Origin: Klebsiella pneumoniae
GTDB lineage: Bacteria > Pseudomonadota > Gammaproteobacteria > Pseudomonadales > Pseudohongiellaceae
Length of the DNA stretch: 25,427 bases
Reading direction: 5' to 3'
Assembly (NCBI GenBank): GCA_945869725.1
Contig: CAMBPO010000037.1
Location: 1-25,427, forward strand
Numbering within the stretch: the first letter of the stretch is position 1; the number at the start of each line of letters is the position of its first letter. Made by a program: the position numbers and the translations under genes. Under the pieces are notes generated by a model. That model had not been told where the DNA came from, ran no database searches, and worked only from the letters and a program-made list of their open reading frames with translations. Shown in pieces: positions 1-10,586 of this stretch.

Positions 1-2
1 TG

Positions 3-1886
3 GGCGTTGCGGATGTTAAGGCAGCACTGGAAGGCGCGCGTTATATTCTGATAGAACAGTTTGGTGAAGATGCAACGTTGCTGGGGCGATTGCGTGATTA
101 TTTCTGGAACAGTGCACACCTGATGTCGGAACTGATTGCCGGCAAAGAATTGGAAGGTGCCAAGTATCGCGATTATTTCGAGTTCTCCGAAGCGGTTACC
201 AAAATTCCGTCGCATCGCACCATGGCACTGTTCCGCGCTCGCAATGAAGGCATTCTAAATCTGAAAATTGATATACCGGTGAATCCCGAGGCTGCGCCTG
301 TCAAACATCCCTGTGAAGCGATGATTGCCAACCATTGGCTGATCAGGGAGCAGGGACGCGCGGCTGACAGCTGGCTGCAGGATGTGGTGCGCTGGACGTG
401 GCGGGTCAAGGTGCATAGCCATCTGCAGACCGACTTTCTGACTGAGCTGCGCGATCAAGCAGAAACTGACGCGATTGAGGTGTTTGCACGTAATATTAAA
501 GACCTGCTGCTCGCTGCTCCCGCGGGTAAAAAAGTCACCATCGGCCTGGATCCGGGACTGCGAACAGGAGTCAAGGTAGCCGTGGTCGACGAGACTGGCA
601 AGGTGCTTGATCACCACGCTATTTTTCCTAATGCCCCGCAAAACAAAATAGAAGAAGCGGCACTGGTACTGAAAAAACTTTGCGAGAAATACAATGCACA
701 GCTGATCAGTATTGGAAATGGCACTGCATCGCGTGAAACCGACAGTTTTGTCGGCCAATTCTGCAAAGCCTTCCCGCAGTTCAAGGTGAAAAAAGTGATT
801 GTGAATGAGTCAGGTGCCTCGGTGTACTCGGCATCTGAGTTTGCATCACAGGAGTTACCGGATCTGGATGTAACCATCCGTGGCGCGGTTTCCATCGCGC
901 GGCGTTTGCAGGACCCCTTGGCTGAATTGGTCAAAATCGAACCCAAGTCAATCGGTGTGGGGCAGTACCAGCATGATGTCAGTCAAGTCAAACTGTCTCG
1001 CTCGCTGGACGCTGTGGTCGAGGATTGTGTCAACGCAGTGGGCGTGGATATCAATACTGCATCAGCGCCATTATTAAAACGCGTTTCAGGTTTAACACAG
1101 ACACTGGTGAACAATATTCTGGAATTTCGTGATAAAAACGGCCAGTTCCGCACCCGTGAGCAGCTGAAAAAAGTACCGCGTTTTGGCGATAAAACCTTTG
1201 AACTGGCAGCTGGTTTTTTACGGGTTCAGGAAAGCGAGAACCCGCTTGATGCATCAGCGGTTCATCCGGAATCTTATGCATTAGTGGAAGAAATTGCCCG
1301 ACGTCACGGACGTAACGTCAAATCACTGATTGGTGGTGGTGCTTTTTTACGTAGTCTGAATGCCAAAGATTACATCAGCGAAAAATATGGCCTGCCAACC
1401 GTGTTGGATATTCTGCGTGAGCTTGAGAAGCCCGGGCGCGACCCGCGTGGTGAATTTGTCACCGCGGAGTTAAAAGAAGGTGTGGAAGAGATTAAGGATC
1501 TGGTGCCCGGTATGATGCTGGAAGGTACAGTCACCAACGTGACCAATTTTGGAGCGTTTGTGGATGTTGGTGTGCATCAGGATGGGCTGGTGCATATCTC
1601 TGCCTTGGCGGAGAAATTTGTCAAAGATCCGCATGAGGTGGTGAAGGCGGGGCAAATTGTCAAAGTCAAAGTGCTGGAGGTTGATCGTGAACGCAAACGT
1701 ATTGCGTTGACCATGCGTTTGTCTGATCCATTACCAGGCGAGGCGGCCCCCAAGGCTGATCGCCCGGCACCTACGACGGCTGAGTCGGCGAAACGTAAAA
1801 AGGATTTTGAGGCCGCGGCGCAGAACAAGCGGTCGACGGGGACGATGGCTTCGTTGTTTGAGCAGGCGCTTAAGAATAAAAAGTGA
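3..1886 (+). CDS. tex: Tex family transcription accessory / RNA-binding protein (5' end outside window)
   Basis: The reading frame is open from base 3, before any start codon, so the gene begins upstream of the window and its N-terminal part is missing. Visible domains in order: a YqgF/RNase H-like fold beginning near the [19 protein letters not shown] segment (about base 535), a helix-hairpin-helix region (about bases 1050-1230, with [20 protein letters not shown]), and a C-terminal S1 RNA-binding domain (about bases 1500-1725, [20 protein letters not shown]). This order is diagnostic of Tex, a cytoplasmic nucleic-acid-binding protein related to eukaryotic Spt6 and linked to transcription. 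After S1 there is a low-complexity basic tail rich in Lys, Ala and Pro. It ends at TGA 1884-1886 and converges on the minus-strand receptor gene. I see no strong Rho-independent terminator in the 102-bp gap. Identification is very secure. Confidence 0.97.
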   Translation, partial: GVADVKAALEGARYILIEQFGEDATLLGRLRDYFWNSAHLMSELIAGKELEGAKYRDYFEFSEAVTKIPSHRTMALFRARNEGILNLKIDIPVNPEAAPVKHPCEAMIANHWLIREQGRAADSWLQDVVRWTWRVKVHSHLQTDFLTELRDQAETDAIEVFARNIKDLLLAAPAGKKVTIGLDPGLRTGVKVAVVDETGKVLDHHAIFPNAPQNKIEEAALVLKKLCEKYNAQLISIGNGTASRETDSFVGQFCKAFPQFKVKKVIVNESGASVYSASEFASQELPDLDVTIRGAVSIARRLQDPLAELVKIEPKSIGVGQYQHDVSQVKLSRSLDAVVEDCVNAVGVDINTASAPLLKRVSGLTQTLVNNILEFRDKNGQFRTREQLKKVPRFGDKTFELAAGFLRVQESENPLDASAVHPESYALVEEIARRHGRNVKSLIGGGAFLRSLNAKDYISEKYGLPTVLDILRELEKPGRDPRGEFVTAELKEGVEEIKDLVPGMMLEGTVTNVTNFGAFVDVGVHQDGLVHISALAEKFVKDPHEVVKAGQIVKVKVLEVDRERKRIALTMRLSDPLPGEAAPKADRPAPTTAESAKRKKDFEAAAQNKRSTGTMASLFEQALKNKK

Positions 1887-1988
1887 TTCAGACTGCATCG
1901 CTCAAATCAGCGGGGCACACTCAGACGACCAGTGCCAGAAGCGACCATTACAACCCCGCTGGTGCGGTTAGGCGGCTCACTTCAAACA

Positions 1989-4151
1989 TCAAAAACGATA
2001 ACGCAACCCCACATCAACACTGCGCTCCGGCCCAACATAAATACCCTGACGCAAGCTGGCGATGTAGTGCTTGTCAGCAAGGTTTTTTACGTTGGCATTC
2101 ACTGTTAGCTGATCATTGACGGCGTACACCACAAAAATGTCTGTCAGCGTATAAGACGGCACCTGACCGGTAAAAAATCCGGTGATGCTTTCGGTCAGCG
2201 GAGTGACGTTTAACACATCGGTGTACTGATCACTGGAGTAGTGCATGCTGATGCCTGAGCGCAGATTGCCTCGCTCGTGCTCCAGCGTCAGGTTGGCCGT
2301 CAGCTCGGGCGTGTAGGGTATGCGGTTGCCATCCTGTGTTGTTATGGCTCCGGTGCGTGTCACCCGGTCGCCACGGAATTCAGCGTCAGTGACATAAGTC
2401 GCATTGGCGTTCAGATTAAAACCTGCGCCTAGGTCAACACCTGTGCCGAACTCCAATCCCTGATGCAATGTTTTGCCGCCATTGGTGACCTGGAACTGAG
2501 AGTTGCTGTTGGCCGGAATGATCTGGTTGTCAAAGTTCATCCGGAACCAGGCAAATTCATAAGTCATGTGCTGGTTAGCGCCACGTATCCCAAGTTCCAT
2601 GTTTAGCGACCGCTCGGCGTCCAGCTGCTGATCCTGCAGACCATTCAGTGCATCACCGTTTAATGACGGGGAGAATGCTTTGTACACGCTTCCAAACAGT
2701 TGGGCCTGGGGATTCATCTGCCAGCTCATGCCGATACCGGGCATCACTTCACTGTTAGTGGTGCCGGCGGAATTACCTTGTGCGTCATGTCGTCGGCGGT
2801 CCAGCCGGTATTGCTCGTACTGTTCAACGCGCAAACCTGCGGTTAACGCCAGTGTTTCAGTGAGCAGGAATCGGTTCTGTGCGTACAGTGCATAACTTTC
2901 TGCACTGTCCAGTGCGTCTCTGCCCAGTGGCCCGGAGCGCGGCAATGCCCGGGTAGCCTGCACCGTTTTATCATCCATTTCTTCATCCATGTACCGCAGG
3001 CCGATCTCTGTTTCACTGGCCACCACAAACAGTTGATGCTCGACATGCAGGCGGGTGTCTATGCCAAAGCGCTTAAAAGCCCGGTTGTTGCCGTTGAGTG
3101 TGTCGGTGTAGACCCAGCGGCTGGCGGCGGCTGATGCAGCGTTATTGGTATTAAATCGCCAATAGTCACGGAACATATCACTGCCAAACACCAAGGTATT
3201 CAATCGCGCCGTGGCACTGATATCCCACTCATGATTCAGGTCAAGAGAACGGCGTTCGGTCAGGTAATAATCATCGGGTGCCGGATTATTGCTGGCCTCG
3301 TTAAGGTACTCCTGCAGAAAGTGACCACGGTAAGAAATATTGGCATCGCTGGCATAGTCCGTGTACTTGATACTGACACGCTGATTGTTGCCAATCGCCA
3401 TGCCGGCCTTGATCATGATATCGGTCGTGTCATAAGCCTTATTGAGAAAGCCATCACTGCTGACCTGACTGGCGATGATGCCAAAGCTGGCATCGCCGGA
3501 GTCTGAGCTGGCGCCCGCTTCCACAGTGGCTTCGCGGGTATCCCACGTGCCGGTACGCAAGGTGACTTCTACAGTGTCCCGCGGCTGTTTGGTGACATAG
3601 TTGATTACGCCGCCAATGGTACTGGGGCCATAGCGTAGTGACGCCGCGCCTTTGAGCACTTCAATGCCTTCCATGCGCTGAATACGTGGGTTGTAGTAAC
3701 GACCGTTGCCAACAAACAGACCCGGAGCCACCGGAACACCATCCTCAAGAATCAATGTTTTGTAGTCGCCGGAGCTCAGTCCACGCATGCCGATGTTGGC
3801 AACAATAGCGCTCTCTTCCTCAGGTTTGATGGTGATGCCGGGTACATTGCGCAGCGCTTCTTCTGTTGAGCGTGGCTGCCGCAGAATCAGTTCTTCCAAC
3901 TGAACCAGCGACACTGCGCCGGGCTGGCGGGAGACATCAGCAGGATTATTGCCAACGACCAGAATAGTAGGCAGTCGTAATCCTTCAGTCTCTTCCTGTG
4001 CCATCAGCGCGCCGGCATACGGCAGCATGACTGAGGCGCCCAGCAGGGCCATGGCGTTGGCCAGTGGACGACGTTTGCTGATGCTTGAGAAGACAGCTGA
4101 TATGGTGTGTTGCAAGGTTTGCGCTCCCGATACTACCCAAAGGATCGTCAT
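1989..4151 (-). CDS. FecA-like TonB-dependent outer-membrane receptor, probably for a ferric chelate
   Basis: This 720-residue protein has an N-terminal signal peptide (hydrophobic stretch around ALLGASVMLPYAGALMA, cleavage before QEE). A plug domain follows (about residues 75-195, with RGLSSGDYKTLILEDGVP and the hallmark RYGPSTIGGVINYVTKQP), then a 22-strand-type barrel ending in the terminal aromatic signature GLRYRF. The plug motifs resemble FecA, the ferric citrate receptor. There is no N-terminal secretin/TonB signalling domain, so it should not drive its own sigma/anti-sigma cascade. The role is energy-dependent import of a ligand through TonB-ExbBD. A Fur-like palindrome and a good promoter lie directly upstream, supporting an iron ligand. 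The start is uncertain: ATG 4151 has no visible ribosome binding site, while an in-frame TTG at 4115 has GGGAG eight bases ahead (4124-4128) and gives a more normal signal peptide. The exact ligand is unknown. Confidence 0.92.
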   Translation of the reverse strand: MTILWVVSGAQTLQHTISAVFSSISKRRPLANAMALLGASVMLPYAGALMAQEETEGLRLPTILVVGNNPADVSRQPGAVSLVQLEELILRQPRSTEEALRNVPGITIKPEEESAIVANIGMRGLSSGDYKTLILEDGVPVAPGLFVGNGRYYNPRIQRMEGIEVLKGAASLRYGPSTIGGVINYVTKQPRDTVEVTLRTGTWDTREATVEAGASSDSGDASFGIIASQVSSDGFLNKAYDTTDIMIKAGMAIGNNQRVSIKYTDYASDANISYRGHFLQEYLNEASNNPAPDDYYLTERRSLDLNHEWDISATARLNTLVFGSDMFRDYWRFNTNNAASAAASRWVYTDTLNGNNRAFKRFGIDTRLHVEHQLFVVASETEIGLRYMDEEMDDKTVQATRALPRSGPLGRDALDSAESYALYAQNRFLLTETLALTAGLRVEQYEQYRLDRRRHDAQGNSAGTTNSEVMPGIGMSWQMNPQAQLFGSVYKAFSPSLNGDALNGLQDQQLDAERSLNMELGIRGANQHMTYEFAWFRMNFDNQIIPANSNSQFQVTNGGKTLHQGLEFGTGVDLGAGFNLNANATYVTDAEFRGDRVTRTGAITTQDGNRIPYTPELTANLTLEHERGNLRSGISMHYSSDQYTDVLNVTPLTESITGFFTGQVPSYTLTDIFVVYAVNDQLTVNANVKNLADKHYIASLRQGIYVGPERSVDVGLRYRF

Positions 4152-4198
4152 ACAGGAGTGCGGCTCTGAATTGGCATATGCACCCCTGAACGTGGCGC

Positions 4199-4227
4199 AT
4201 AATACAAACGAGAACCATTATCGTCAA
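4199..4227 (-). promoter_or_regulatory. Sigma-70 promoter of the FecA-like receptor gene
   Basis: Read on the minus strand, TTGACG (4227-4222) is followed by exactly 17 bases and then TATTAT (4204-4199). Each hexamer matches the consensus at 5 of 6 positions and the spacer is optimal. Transcription would start near 4192, leaving a leader of about 40 bases to ATG 4151 or about 77 bases to TTG 4115. The spacer is occupied by the Fur-like palindrome. Confidence 0.75.
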
Positions 4228-4243
4228 GCAATGATTCTCGTTT
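4206..4243. promoter_or_regulatory. Fur-box-like inverted repeat over the receptor promoter
   Basis: The arms 4206-4219 (AAACGAGAACCATT) and 4230-4243 (AATGATTCTCGTTT) are reverse complements except for one base, with a 10-base centre. The GAGAAtCATT core and the CCATTATCG extension resemble the Fur consensus GATAATGATAATCATTATC. The palindrome covers the -35 hexamer and the spacer of the receptor promoter, where a bound repressor would block RNA polymerase. Fur as the binding protein is inferred from the motif and from the receptor type. Confidence 0.72.
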
Positions 4244-4256
4244 AACGTATCGATTG

Positions 4257-6545
4257 TTACTTGACGGGTGGCTGTCGGGCCCCCTGTGAGCGTGCAGCGG
4301 CTTTCATGCCCGGACGCTGCTTGAGGGGTTTGACGGGCGGGCGGGTTGGCCCGCGTCCTGGCCTGTCCGGCGGCACCAGATGTTGGGGCCCGGTTCCGAT
4401 CATATCCTCACGACCCATTTGTTTCAGCGCGACACGCAGCATCGGCCAGTTTTTAGGATCGTGATAACGCAGGAAGGCCTTTTGAATGCGCCGCTGCTCG
4501 ATGTCTTTACAGGATTCCACTGACTCGCTTTTATACGTTACTTTTTTAAGCGGATTCTTTCCGGAATAGTACATAGCGGTCGCCAGTGCCATCGGTGACG
4601 GGTAAAAAGTCTGAACCTGATCGGGCCGGAACTTGTTCTTTTTTAACCACATGCCAAGGTTGAGCATGTCTTCATTATCCGACCCCGGGTGAGCGGCGAT
4701 GAAGTAAGGGATCAGATACTGTTTTTTTCCGGCCTTGGCTGAAAAATGGTCAAACATCTTTTTGAATTCATCGTACGAACTGATGCTGGGTTTCATCATT
4801 TTGGACAGCGTGTTTTCTTCGCTGTGTTCCGGGGCGATTTTTAAATAACCGCCCACGTGATGTGTCACCAGTTCTTCAACATACTCCGGGTCACGCAATG
4901 CCAGGTCGTAACGCAGGCCTGACGCAATCGCCACGGTTTTAACGCCGGGTATGGCGCGAGCCTTGCGGTATAACTGCGTTGTCGGGCTGTGATCCGTGTT
5001 CAGGTGCTGACAGATGGTTGGGAACACACACGACAGACGTTTGCAACTTTTCTGGATGTCGTGTGATTTGCAATTGAGTTTGTACATGTTGGCGGTTGGG
5101 CCGCCCAGATCCGAAATGGTGCCGGTAAAGCCCGGGACCATATCACGGATTTTTTCGATTTCCTTGAGAATGGATTCTTCTGAACGGCTCTGGATAATGC
5201 GACCTTCATGCTCGGTTATCGAACAGAACGTGCAGCCGCCAAAACAGCCGCGCATGATGTTGACTGAGGTCTTGATCATGTCATACGCCGGTATGCGAGC
5301 GGTCCCGTACGAGGGGTGCGGGGTGCGCGCATAGGGCAGATCAAACACACCATCAAGTTCATCGGTTTCCAACGGAATCGGTGGCGTGTTCACCCACACT
5401 TCTAAGGTACCGTGTTTTTGCACCAGCACTTTGGCGTTGTAAGGATTGGCTTCCTGATGCAAGACGCGTGAGGCGTGCGCATACAGTGCCGGGTCTTTCT
5501 TGACCTTTTGATAAGAAGGCAGACGGATGTAGGTTTTATCTGGGTCGCTGTCAAATTTGCGGTGCAGCGGCAACGGAATAATGCGAATGGGTGCGACGTC
5601 GGGATCTGCAAATTTAGCCTCTGAGGACTCGCGATGCTTGCGGGCGTCGGGTTCGCTGATCTGGTCATGTGGAGCATCGTAGGGATTGGATATCTGGTCG
5701 ATGCGGCCCGGCCAATCAATCCGCGTGGAGTCAATTTCAGTCCAGCCGGCAGGTATGGTGCGGCGCACTATCGCAGTTCCGCGCAGATCGGTCAGCTGGT
5801 CAATGGATTTGCCAGCAGCGACTTTGTGCGCCAGTTCAACCAGCGCACGTTCAGCATTGCCGAACAACAGGATGTCCGCGTTTGAATCAATCAATACAGA
5901 CTGTCTGACCTGATCGCTCCAGTAATCATACTGGGCAATACGTCGCAGGCTGGCTTCAATACCACCAATCACAATGGGCGTATTGTAATAGGCTTCACGG
6001 CAGCGCTGGCTGTACACAATCACCGAGCGGTCCGGACGTTTTCCGGCTTCGGCATTGGGTGTGTAGGCATCATCGGTGCGGATGCGCAGGTCTGCGGTAT
6101 AGCGGTTGATCAACGAGTCCATGTTGCCGCCGGTCACGCCGAAAAACAGGTTGGGTTCTCCCAGTGCCTTAAAAGGTTCTGCACTATCCCAGGCCGGCTG
6201 CGCAATGATGCCGACGCGAAAGCCCTGGGCTTCCAGCAGGCGGCCCACCACTGCCATACCAAAACTGGGGTGGTCAACATAGGCGTCTGCGGTGACGATG
6301 ATGATGTCACAGCTGTCCCAGCCCAGTTCATCCATCTCTGCCCGCGACATCGGCAAAAAGGGAGCTGTGCCAAAACACTCGGCCCAGTAGCGCTGGTAGG
6401 AGAACAGGTGGCGGGGTTTATCGTTGGCAACCACCTGTTTGGCCTTGAGTTCAGCGCCTTTGTCTCTGGGGTTTGCTATGTCGGATTTCATAATGTGCTG
6501 AACCTCGCGGCAGATGGATAACGGCCGATGAATAACGCGAGCCAT
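4257..6545 (-). CDS. ygiQ: YgiQ family radical SAM protein
   Basis: This 762-residue protein shows the YgiQ N-terminal signature ([20 protein letters not shown], then [20 protein letters not shown]). The radical SAM cluster motif CxxxCxxC is at Cys434, Cys438 and Cys441 ([18 protein letters not shown]) and should bind a 4Fe-4S cluster that cleaves S-adenosylmethionine. The C-terminal part carries the usual YgiQ extension and then a basic, proline-rich tail (about residues 720-762). The length is close to E. coli YgiQ (about 740 residues). The family's substrate is not established. Start choice: ATG 6545 has a weak GTAGG five bases ahead. ATG 6491 ([10 protein letters not shown]) has GAGG eleven bases ahead and gives an N-terminus closer to the family norm. 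The receptor gene downstream on the same strand has its own promoter, so co-regulation is not required. Confidence 0.95.
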   Translation of the reverse strand: MARVIHRPLSICREVQHIMKSDIANPRDKGAELKAKQVVANDKPRHLFSYQRYWAECFGTAPFLPMSRAEMDELGWDSCDIIIVTADAYVDHPSFGMAVVGRLLEAQGFRVGIIAQPAWDSAEPFKALGEPNLFFGVTGGNMDSLINRYTADLRIRTDDAYTPNAEAGKRPDRSVIVYSQRCREAYYNTPIVIGGIEASLRRIAQYDYWSDQVRQSVLIDSNADILLFGNAERALVELAHKVAAGKSIDQLTDLRGTAIVRRTIPAGWTEIDSTRIDWPGRIDQISNPYDAPHDQISEPDARKHRESSEAKFADPDVAPIRIIPLPLHRKFDSDPDKTYIRLPSYQKVKKDPALYAHASRVLHQEANPYNAKVLVQKHGTLEVWVNTPPIPLETDELDGVFDLPYARTPHPSYGTARIPAYDMIKTSVNIMRGCFGGCTFCSITEHEGRIIQSRSEESILKEIEKIRDMVPGFTGTISDLGGPTANMYKLNCKSHDIQKSCKRLSCVFPTICQHLNTDHSPTTQLYRKARAIPGVKTVAIASGLRYDLALRDPEYVEELVTHHVGGYLKIAPEHSEENTLSKMMKPSISSYDEFKKMFDHFSAKAGKKQYLIPYFIAAHPGSDNEDMLNLGMWLKKNKFRPDQVQTFYPSPMALATAMYYSGKNPLKKVTYKSESVESCKDIEQRRIQKAFLRYHDPKNWPMLRVALKQMGREDMIGTGPQHLVPPDRPGRGPTRPPVKPLKQRPGMKAAARSQGARQPPVK

Positions 6546-6865
6546 TCTAGCCTACTAAGGCATTGTTACAAATATACTTTTGGAGAGTGCCTTACAAACA
6601 GTGTGCCGTGGCGATCACGCTAGGTGATAAGGCGCATTTGTCACATGTATTTACGGCAAATTTAACGCGTTCAGTATGAAGACGTTTGCATTAGCGTAAG
6701 CCTTTGGCTATCGTTGCGGCGCTTTTCCGTAGACGTACCGTGTGTCTTTTTTCTGCCTGTTGCTGGCCGATTCGCACGGAGTAGTTACTGTTTTGCAAGA
6801 CAAATAAGCAGCATGTAACCGAAGTTTTTTGGCATTTTACATACAAAAATAAAGAGAGGTTTACC
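6546..6865. other. Intergenic region between divergent ygiQ and the first large TBDR gene
   Basis: This 320-bp stretch must hold the promoters of both divergent genes. I see no convincing coding sequence, tRNA or sigma-70 promoter in it. A ribosome binding site AGAGAGG (6853-6859) lies six bases before ATG 6866 and decides that start. A CGGAGTAGT element at 6777-6785 sits 89 bases before the ATG; the same nine bases occur 87 bases before the second TBDR gene. Confidence 0.5.
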
Positions 6866-9800
6866 ATGTCCACACGGCTTGGGAGTATCAAAAGGACCCG
6901 CTTGTTTATCGGGGTCATGACAGCAATCACCTGTCTGCCAGTGTTTGCCCAGAACACGGCGCAGAATACGGCGCCAGACGATATCGAAGAAGTAGTTGTA
7001 ACCGGATCCTACATCAGGGGCAGCGCACTGGATGCCCCGTCACCGGTAACAACGGTAGACAGAACCAGTATCGAGGCGCAGGGCGCTGCGCAGGTCTGGG
7101 ATGTCATCAAGAATCTGGAGATCAACTCAGGTTCATTCACCAATGAGGGAGCAGGCGAGGGAGATGCTCTTTCAGGAACCGCAAACGTCAATTTAAGAAA
7201 TCTCGGTGAAAACTCAACACTGACGCTGGTTAACGGCAAACGTCAGGTTTCAGCCGCGACAACAACGCGCAGTGGTGGCGAGTTTGTGGATATCAATACC
7301 ATTCCGTTGGTGATGGTCGAGCGCGTCGAAGTATTGACCGATGGCGGATCTGCGCTCTACGGTTCTGACGCTGTCGCTGGTGTGGTCAACGTGATCATGC
7401 GTACCGATTTTGAAGGTCTGGAGATTTATGGTGATGTCCAGGCGCTCGAATCAGCGACCAGTAAACAGGATCAGACGGTCAGCGCCATCTGGGGCTGGGG
7501 CAGTGACAGCGGCGACACCAATTTTGTATTGTCCGCTGAAGCATTCCGTCGTGACGGCGTGCCCGTTGAATTTGGCCGTTTTTACGATGAAAACGTTGAG
7601 TATTCCGGCCAGGTCGGCTCTGTGACCGGTACCATATCCAACACCATGGCCAACCCGTCGTTTGGATCGCGGATCAATCCCGCCTATCTCAACAACAGCA
7701 TTACGGCCCGCAACGTCGCCGAGGGTGGCAACGCCACACAGGTGTTGACGGATCCTTTGTGTTCAACACTGACGTCTGCGGACGGCACGCCGTTCTTCAC
7801 CGGGACGCGCACAGATCAGCGTGGTTCCAAAGGTGGTGTGTGCCGCGAGCGCACAGACGAGTGGAACTTTATGCAGGTTGGTACTGAGCGCAACAGCTTT
7901 GCCGGTGCCTTTAACCATGTGTTTAGCGAAAAAGCCGAGTTTTACTCCTTCTTCCAATATTCAGATACCAGCATCGAACGTGCTGACTCTGGTGCAAATG
8001 TGTCACGTGGCCCTACCGTGTTTCTGGCAGCGCCAGGCTCACACGCAGGCAACCCGGCCTGGGGTGGTTATGCCATCGGCCAGACGGCAGAACTTGGCTA
8101 TTATGCTGGCAAGGCTGGCCTGACCCGCCCGACCAGTATCCCCAATTCGCCAAACACGCTCGCAAACGGCGGGCTTAACGTGCCGTTTTACAATGCGATC
8201 AACGCAGGCAACTTCCCGCGTACCGGTGGCAACGATAACGTCACTGATACAGAAACACTGGGCGTTCAGGCCGGTGTAAAAGGTGAGTTTTACGCTGCCG
8301 GTGACAGACGGTTCAACTACGATGTCAGTTATTCGTGGAGCGGCACCAGTTTTGAGCAGGAATACCGCACTTTCCAGCGTGATCGCGCTGAACTGGCGGT
8401 CAACGGTTTGGGTGGTCCAAACTGTACACCCAATGGTATCCGTGACTTCAACTTCCGTGATGAGCGTGGTCCGCTGGGCGGCGCCTTGCCAACCATATGG
8501 AATGCCAGTAACGCTGCGTATTACAACGGTTATACCCAGACCTTCTTCCCCGGTTTTGTGTTCACTACCCGTGAAAGCATTTCTCTGGGTTTGACCAGTA
8601 ACAACCAGGGTAAAGACGGTTGCATGTTCTACAACCCGTTCCTGACTGCGATGACCAATCCTGCGCTGGCCAATGATCCGGCATTGATGGAGTGGATGAA
8701 CCCGATCGTCAAACGCTCTGACAGACGCAACAAACTGGCGGTGCTGGATGCAGTGATTTCCGGTGAACTGACAGAGATGCGTGGTGGCATGGCGCAGTTT
8801 GCTTTCGGTGGTCAGTACCGTGAGCAGAACAACAAGTCAATTGCACCCATACTGAACGAGCCAGGTATCCCTAACGCAATTCTCAGTTATGGTCGCAATG
8901 GTGCGCCAAACACGACGCATTACGTCAGCAACAACTTTGAATGCTCCCAGTGTGCGTTTAACTACGACAATACACGTGACGTGAAATCAGTGTTTGCCGA
9001 ATTGTCACTGCCGTTCTGGACAAACATTGAGTCTCAGATCGCGCTGCGATATGAAGAGTACGGCGGGCGTATTGGTGGTGAGTTGACACCCAAAGTGGCT
9101 CTGAGCTGGCGTGCCAGTGATGATCTGTTGTTCCGTGGCTCTTTCTCGCAGTCATTCCGCGCTCCAAACTCCGGCATTGTGCTGGAAGGTCTGGAAGCCG
9201 CCAGCAACACCTTCCGTGATCCACTGCGTAACCAGGCAGTACGGGCCGGGTTGCTGCCGGTCAGCAATGAGCATGCGCTGCCTAACTCCACTTACACACT
9301 CGGCGCACCCGCTCCGGACGTGGGTAATGAGTACGCAGACACGTTCAGTACAGGTTTTGTCTGGACACCAACGGGCGCATTGGATGGCCTGAGTCTGACA
9401 GCAGACATCTGGCGCTTTGAATTGACCGACAAAGTTCTGCCCCAGCCGGGAATCTCGGCAATTGCTGGCGAACTGGCAGCATTTCAGGCAGCAGCGGCCA
9501 ATCCGGCCAACTACATCCTGAACGGCACGATACCGTCTACACGCACGGGTGCATGGGCTGCGATGGCTCAGTACACACCGTGTAATCCAACGGCATTGGC
9601 TGCTCAGTTTGGCAGCAACCCGGCGACACAGGCTAACGTGGGTGGCGTAACCGGCTACAACAACGTCACCCCAGGCTCACGTCTGGATTGCGTGGTAAAT
9701 CCGGCTGCCTATACCGTTGACGGTGTGGTCCGTTCATTCGGTAGCAATCAGGCGGGTTTGACGACGACACAGCTCAAGGCAATCAATGCCGGTTCCATCA

Positions 9801-10357
9801 CTGCTGATGGTATTGACCTGAAAATTGCTTATAGCTGGGAAACTGACTTCGGTCGCATCCGCGCCGCTGCAGATTACACACACGTACGTCAGTACCTGTT
9901 GCAGGACGTCCCTGGTCTTGAACTGGGTCTGCTGGAAACCGGCGTGTTTGATGCGGCCGGCACCACCGGTGATGGCAACCTGGTGCGCTCACTGCCTGAC
10001 AACAAAGGCAACATCAGCCTGAGCTGGATGCAGTCGCAGCACAGTGCCGCGGTGATTACCCGCTTTGTGGGTTCTTACCAGGATCTGGCGTATGACAACA
10101 CCTTCCGCACCGCCAATGATGCCGTGCGTGCAGTGATGAAGCCTGTCGTTGACAGCTACCAGAGTGTGGATCTGCAGTACAACTACACTCACCAGTGGTC
10201 AAACGAAAGACTCGGTACCACCATATTCACTGTAGGTGCGTTGGATGCCTTTAATGCCACCATCCCTTACCGTGAGTCTGGCGCCATCAACTATGATGCC
10301 GCCGTGTTTGATGGTCGTGGCCGTCGCTTGTACGCTCGTGTGCTGATGCAGCTGTAA
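6866..10357 (+). CDS. Large TonB-dependent receptor, paralogue 1 of 3
   Basis: The 1163-residue product has a signal peptide (cleavage about residue 28, PVFA before QN), a TonB-box-like segment EEVVVTGSY (residues 41-49) and a plug domain (about residues 55-180). The hallmarks VNGKRQ, DINTIPLVMVERVEVLTDGG and SALYGSDAVAGVVNVIMR lie in the plug. A long barrel follows, ending GRGRRLYARVLMQL. It sits in the outer membrane and imports a ligand using TonB. Eight Cys of the mature chain recur in the two paralogues: DPLC, GGVC, GPNC, DGC, ECSQC (two), TPCNP and LDCVV. They probably form disulphides in outer loops. It is longer than typical siderophore receptors (650-800 residues), which suggests large loops and a bulky or complex ligand. 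The last residue is Leu, not the usual aromatic. No partner gene reveals the ligand. Confidence 0.95.
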   Translation: MSTRLGSIKRTRLFIGVMTAITCLPVFAQNTAQNTAPDDIEEVVVTGSYIRGSALDAPSPVTTVDRTSIEAQGAAQVWDVIKNLEINSGSFTNEGAGEGDALSGTANVNLRNLGENSTLTLVNGKRQVSAATTTRSGGEFVDINTIPLVMVERVEVLTDGGSALYGSDAVAGVVNVIMRTDFEGLEIYGDVQALESATSKQDQTVSAIWGWGSDSGDTNFVLSAEAFRRDGVPVEFGRFYDENVEYSGQVGSVTGTISNTMANPSFGSRINPAYLNNSITARNVAEGGNATQVLTDPLCSTLTSADGTPFFTGTRTDQRGSKGGVCRERTDEWNFMQVGTERNSFAGAFNHVFSEKAEFYSFFQYSDTSIERADSGANVSRGPTVFLAAPGSHAGNPAWGGYAIGQTAELGYYAGKAGLTRPTSIPNSPNTLANGGLNVPFYNAINAGNFPRTGGNDNVTDTETLGVQAGVKGEFYAAGDRRFNYDVSYSWSGTSFEQEYRTFQRDRAELAVNGLGGPNCTPNGIRDFNFRDERGPLGGALPTIWNASNAAYYNGYTQTFFPGFVFTTRESISLGLTSNNQGKDGCMFYNPFLTAMTNPALANDPALMEWMNPIVKRSDRRNKLAVLDAVISGELTEMRGGMAQFAFGGQYREQNNKSIAPILNEPGIPNAILSYGRNGAPNTTHYVSNNFECSQCAFNYDNTRDVKSVFAELSLPFWTNIESQIALRYEEYGGRIGGELTPKVALSWRASDDLLFRGSFSQSFRAPNSGIVLEGLEAASNTFRDPLRNQAVRAGLLPVSNEHALPNSTYTLGAPAPDVGNEYADTFSTGFVWTPTGALDGLSLTADIWRFELTDKVLPQPGISAIAGELAAFQAAAANPANYILNGTIPSTRTGAWAAMAQYTPCNPTALAAQFGSNPATQANVGGVTGYNNVTPGSRLDCVVNPAAYTVDGVVRSFGSNQAGLTTTQLKAINAGSITADGIDLKIAYSWETDFGRIRAAADYTHVRQYLLQDVPGLELGLLETGVFDAAGTTGDGNLVRSLPDNKGNISLSWMQSQHSAAVITRFVGSYQDLAYDNTFRTANDAVRAVMKPVVDSYQSVDLQYNYTHQWSNERLGTTIFTVGALDAFNATIPYRESGAINYDAAVFDGRGRRLYARVLMQL

Positions 10358-10398
10358 TATGCCACGGGTCAATCGACCCTGCGCAAGCTGCTTAAATC

Positions 10399-10431
10399 AA
10401 AACCCCGGCCTGTCACGCCGGGGTTTTTTTT
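10399..10431 (+). terminator. Rho-independent terminator of TBDR paralogue 1
   Basis: The perfect stem CCCCGGC (10403-10409) / GCCGGGG (10417-10423) has a 7-base loop and is followed by eight T. Four A before the stem can extend pairing into the T run. It lies 45 bases after the stop codon and should separate this gene from the next paralogue. Confidence 0.93.
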
Positions 10432-10586
10432 CGTCAACATAAACCCCTTGGATGCGTCTTCTGGCTGGCAGTTTGTCAATCAGCTTGATGCTTTTTTCAC
10501 TAACTGTTTCTTATGGTGACACCTGTGATGGTAGTCATTCAGCAGAAATGTGAACCCGTTGAAATTGTGTTGCGTTGATATGTTCA

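Noticed and set aside
1908..1961. Inverted repeat CAGCGGGG / CCCCGCTG between tex and the receptor gene
   Set aside because: The arms are 38 bases apart with no T run after them, so it does not fit a Rho-independent terminator. It could be chance.
1883..2119. Plus-strand frame of 78 codons overlapping the end of tex
   Set aside because: It starts within the tex stop region and runs antisense into the receptor's barrel end. No ribosome binding site or domain supports it.
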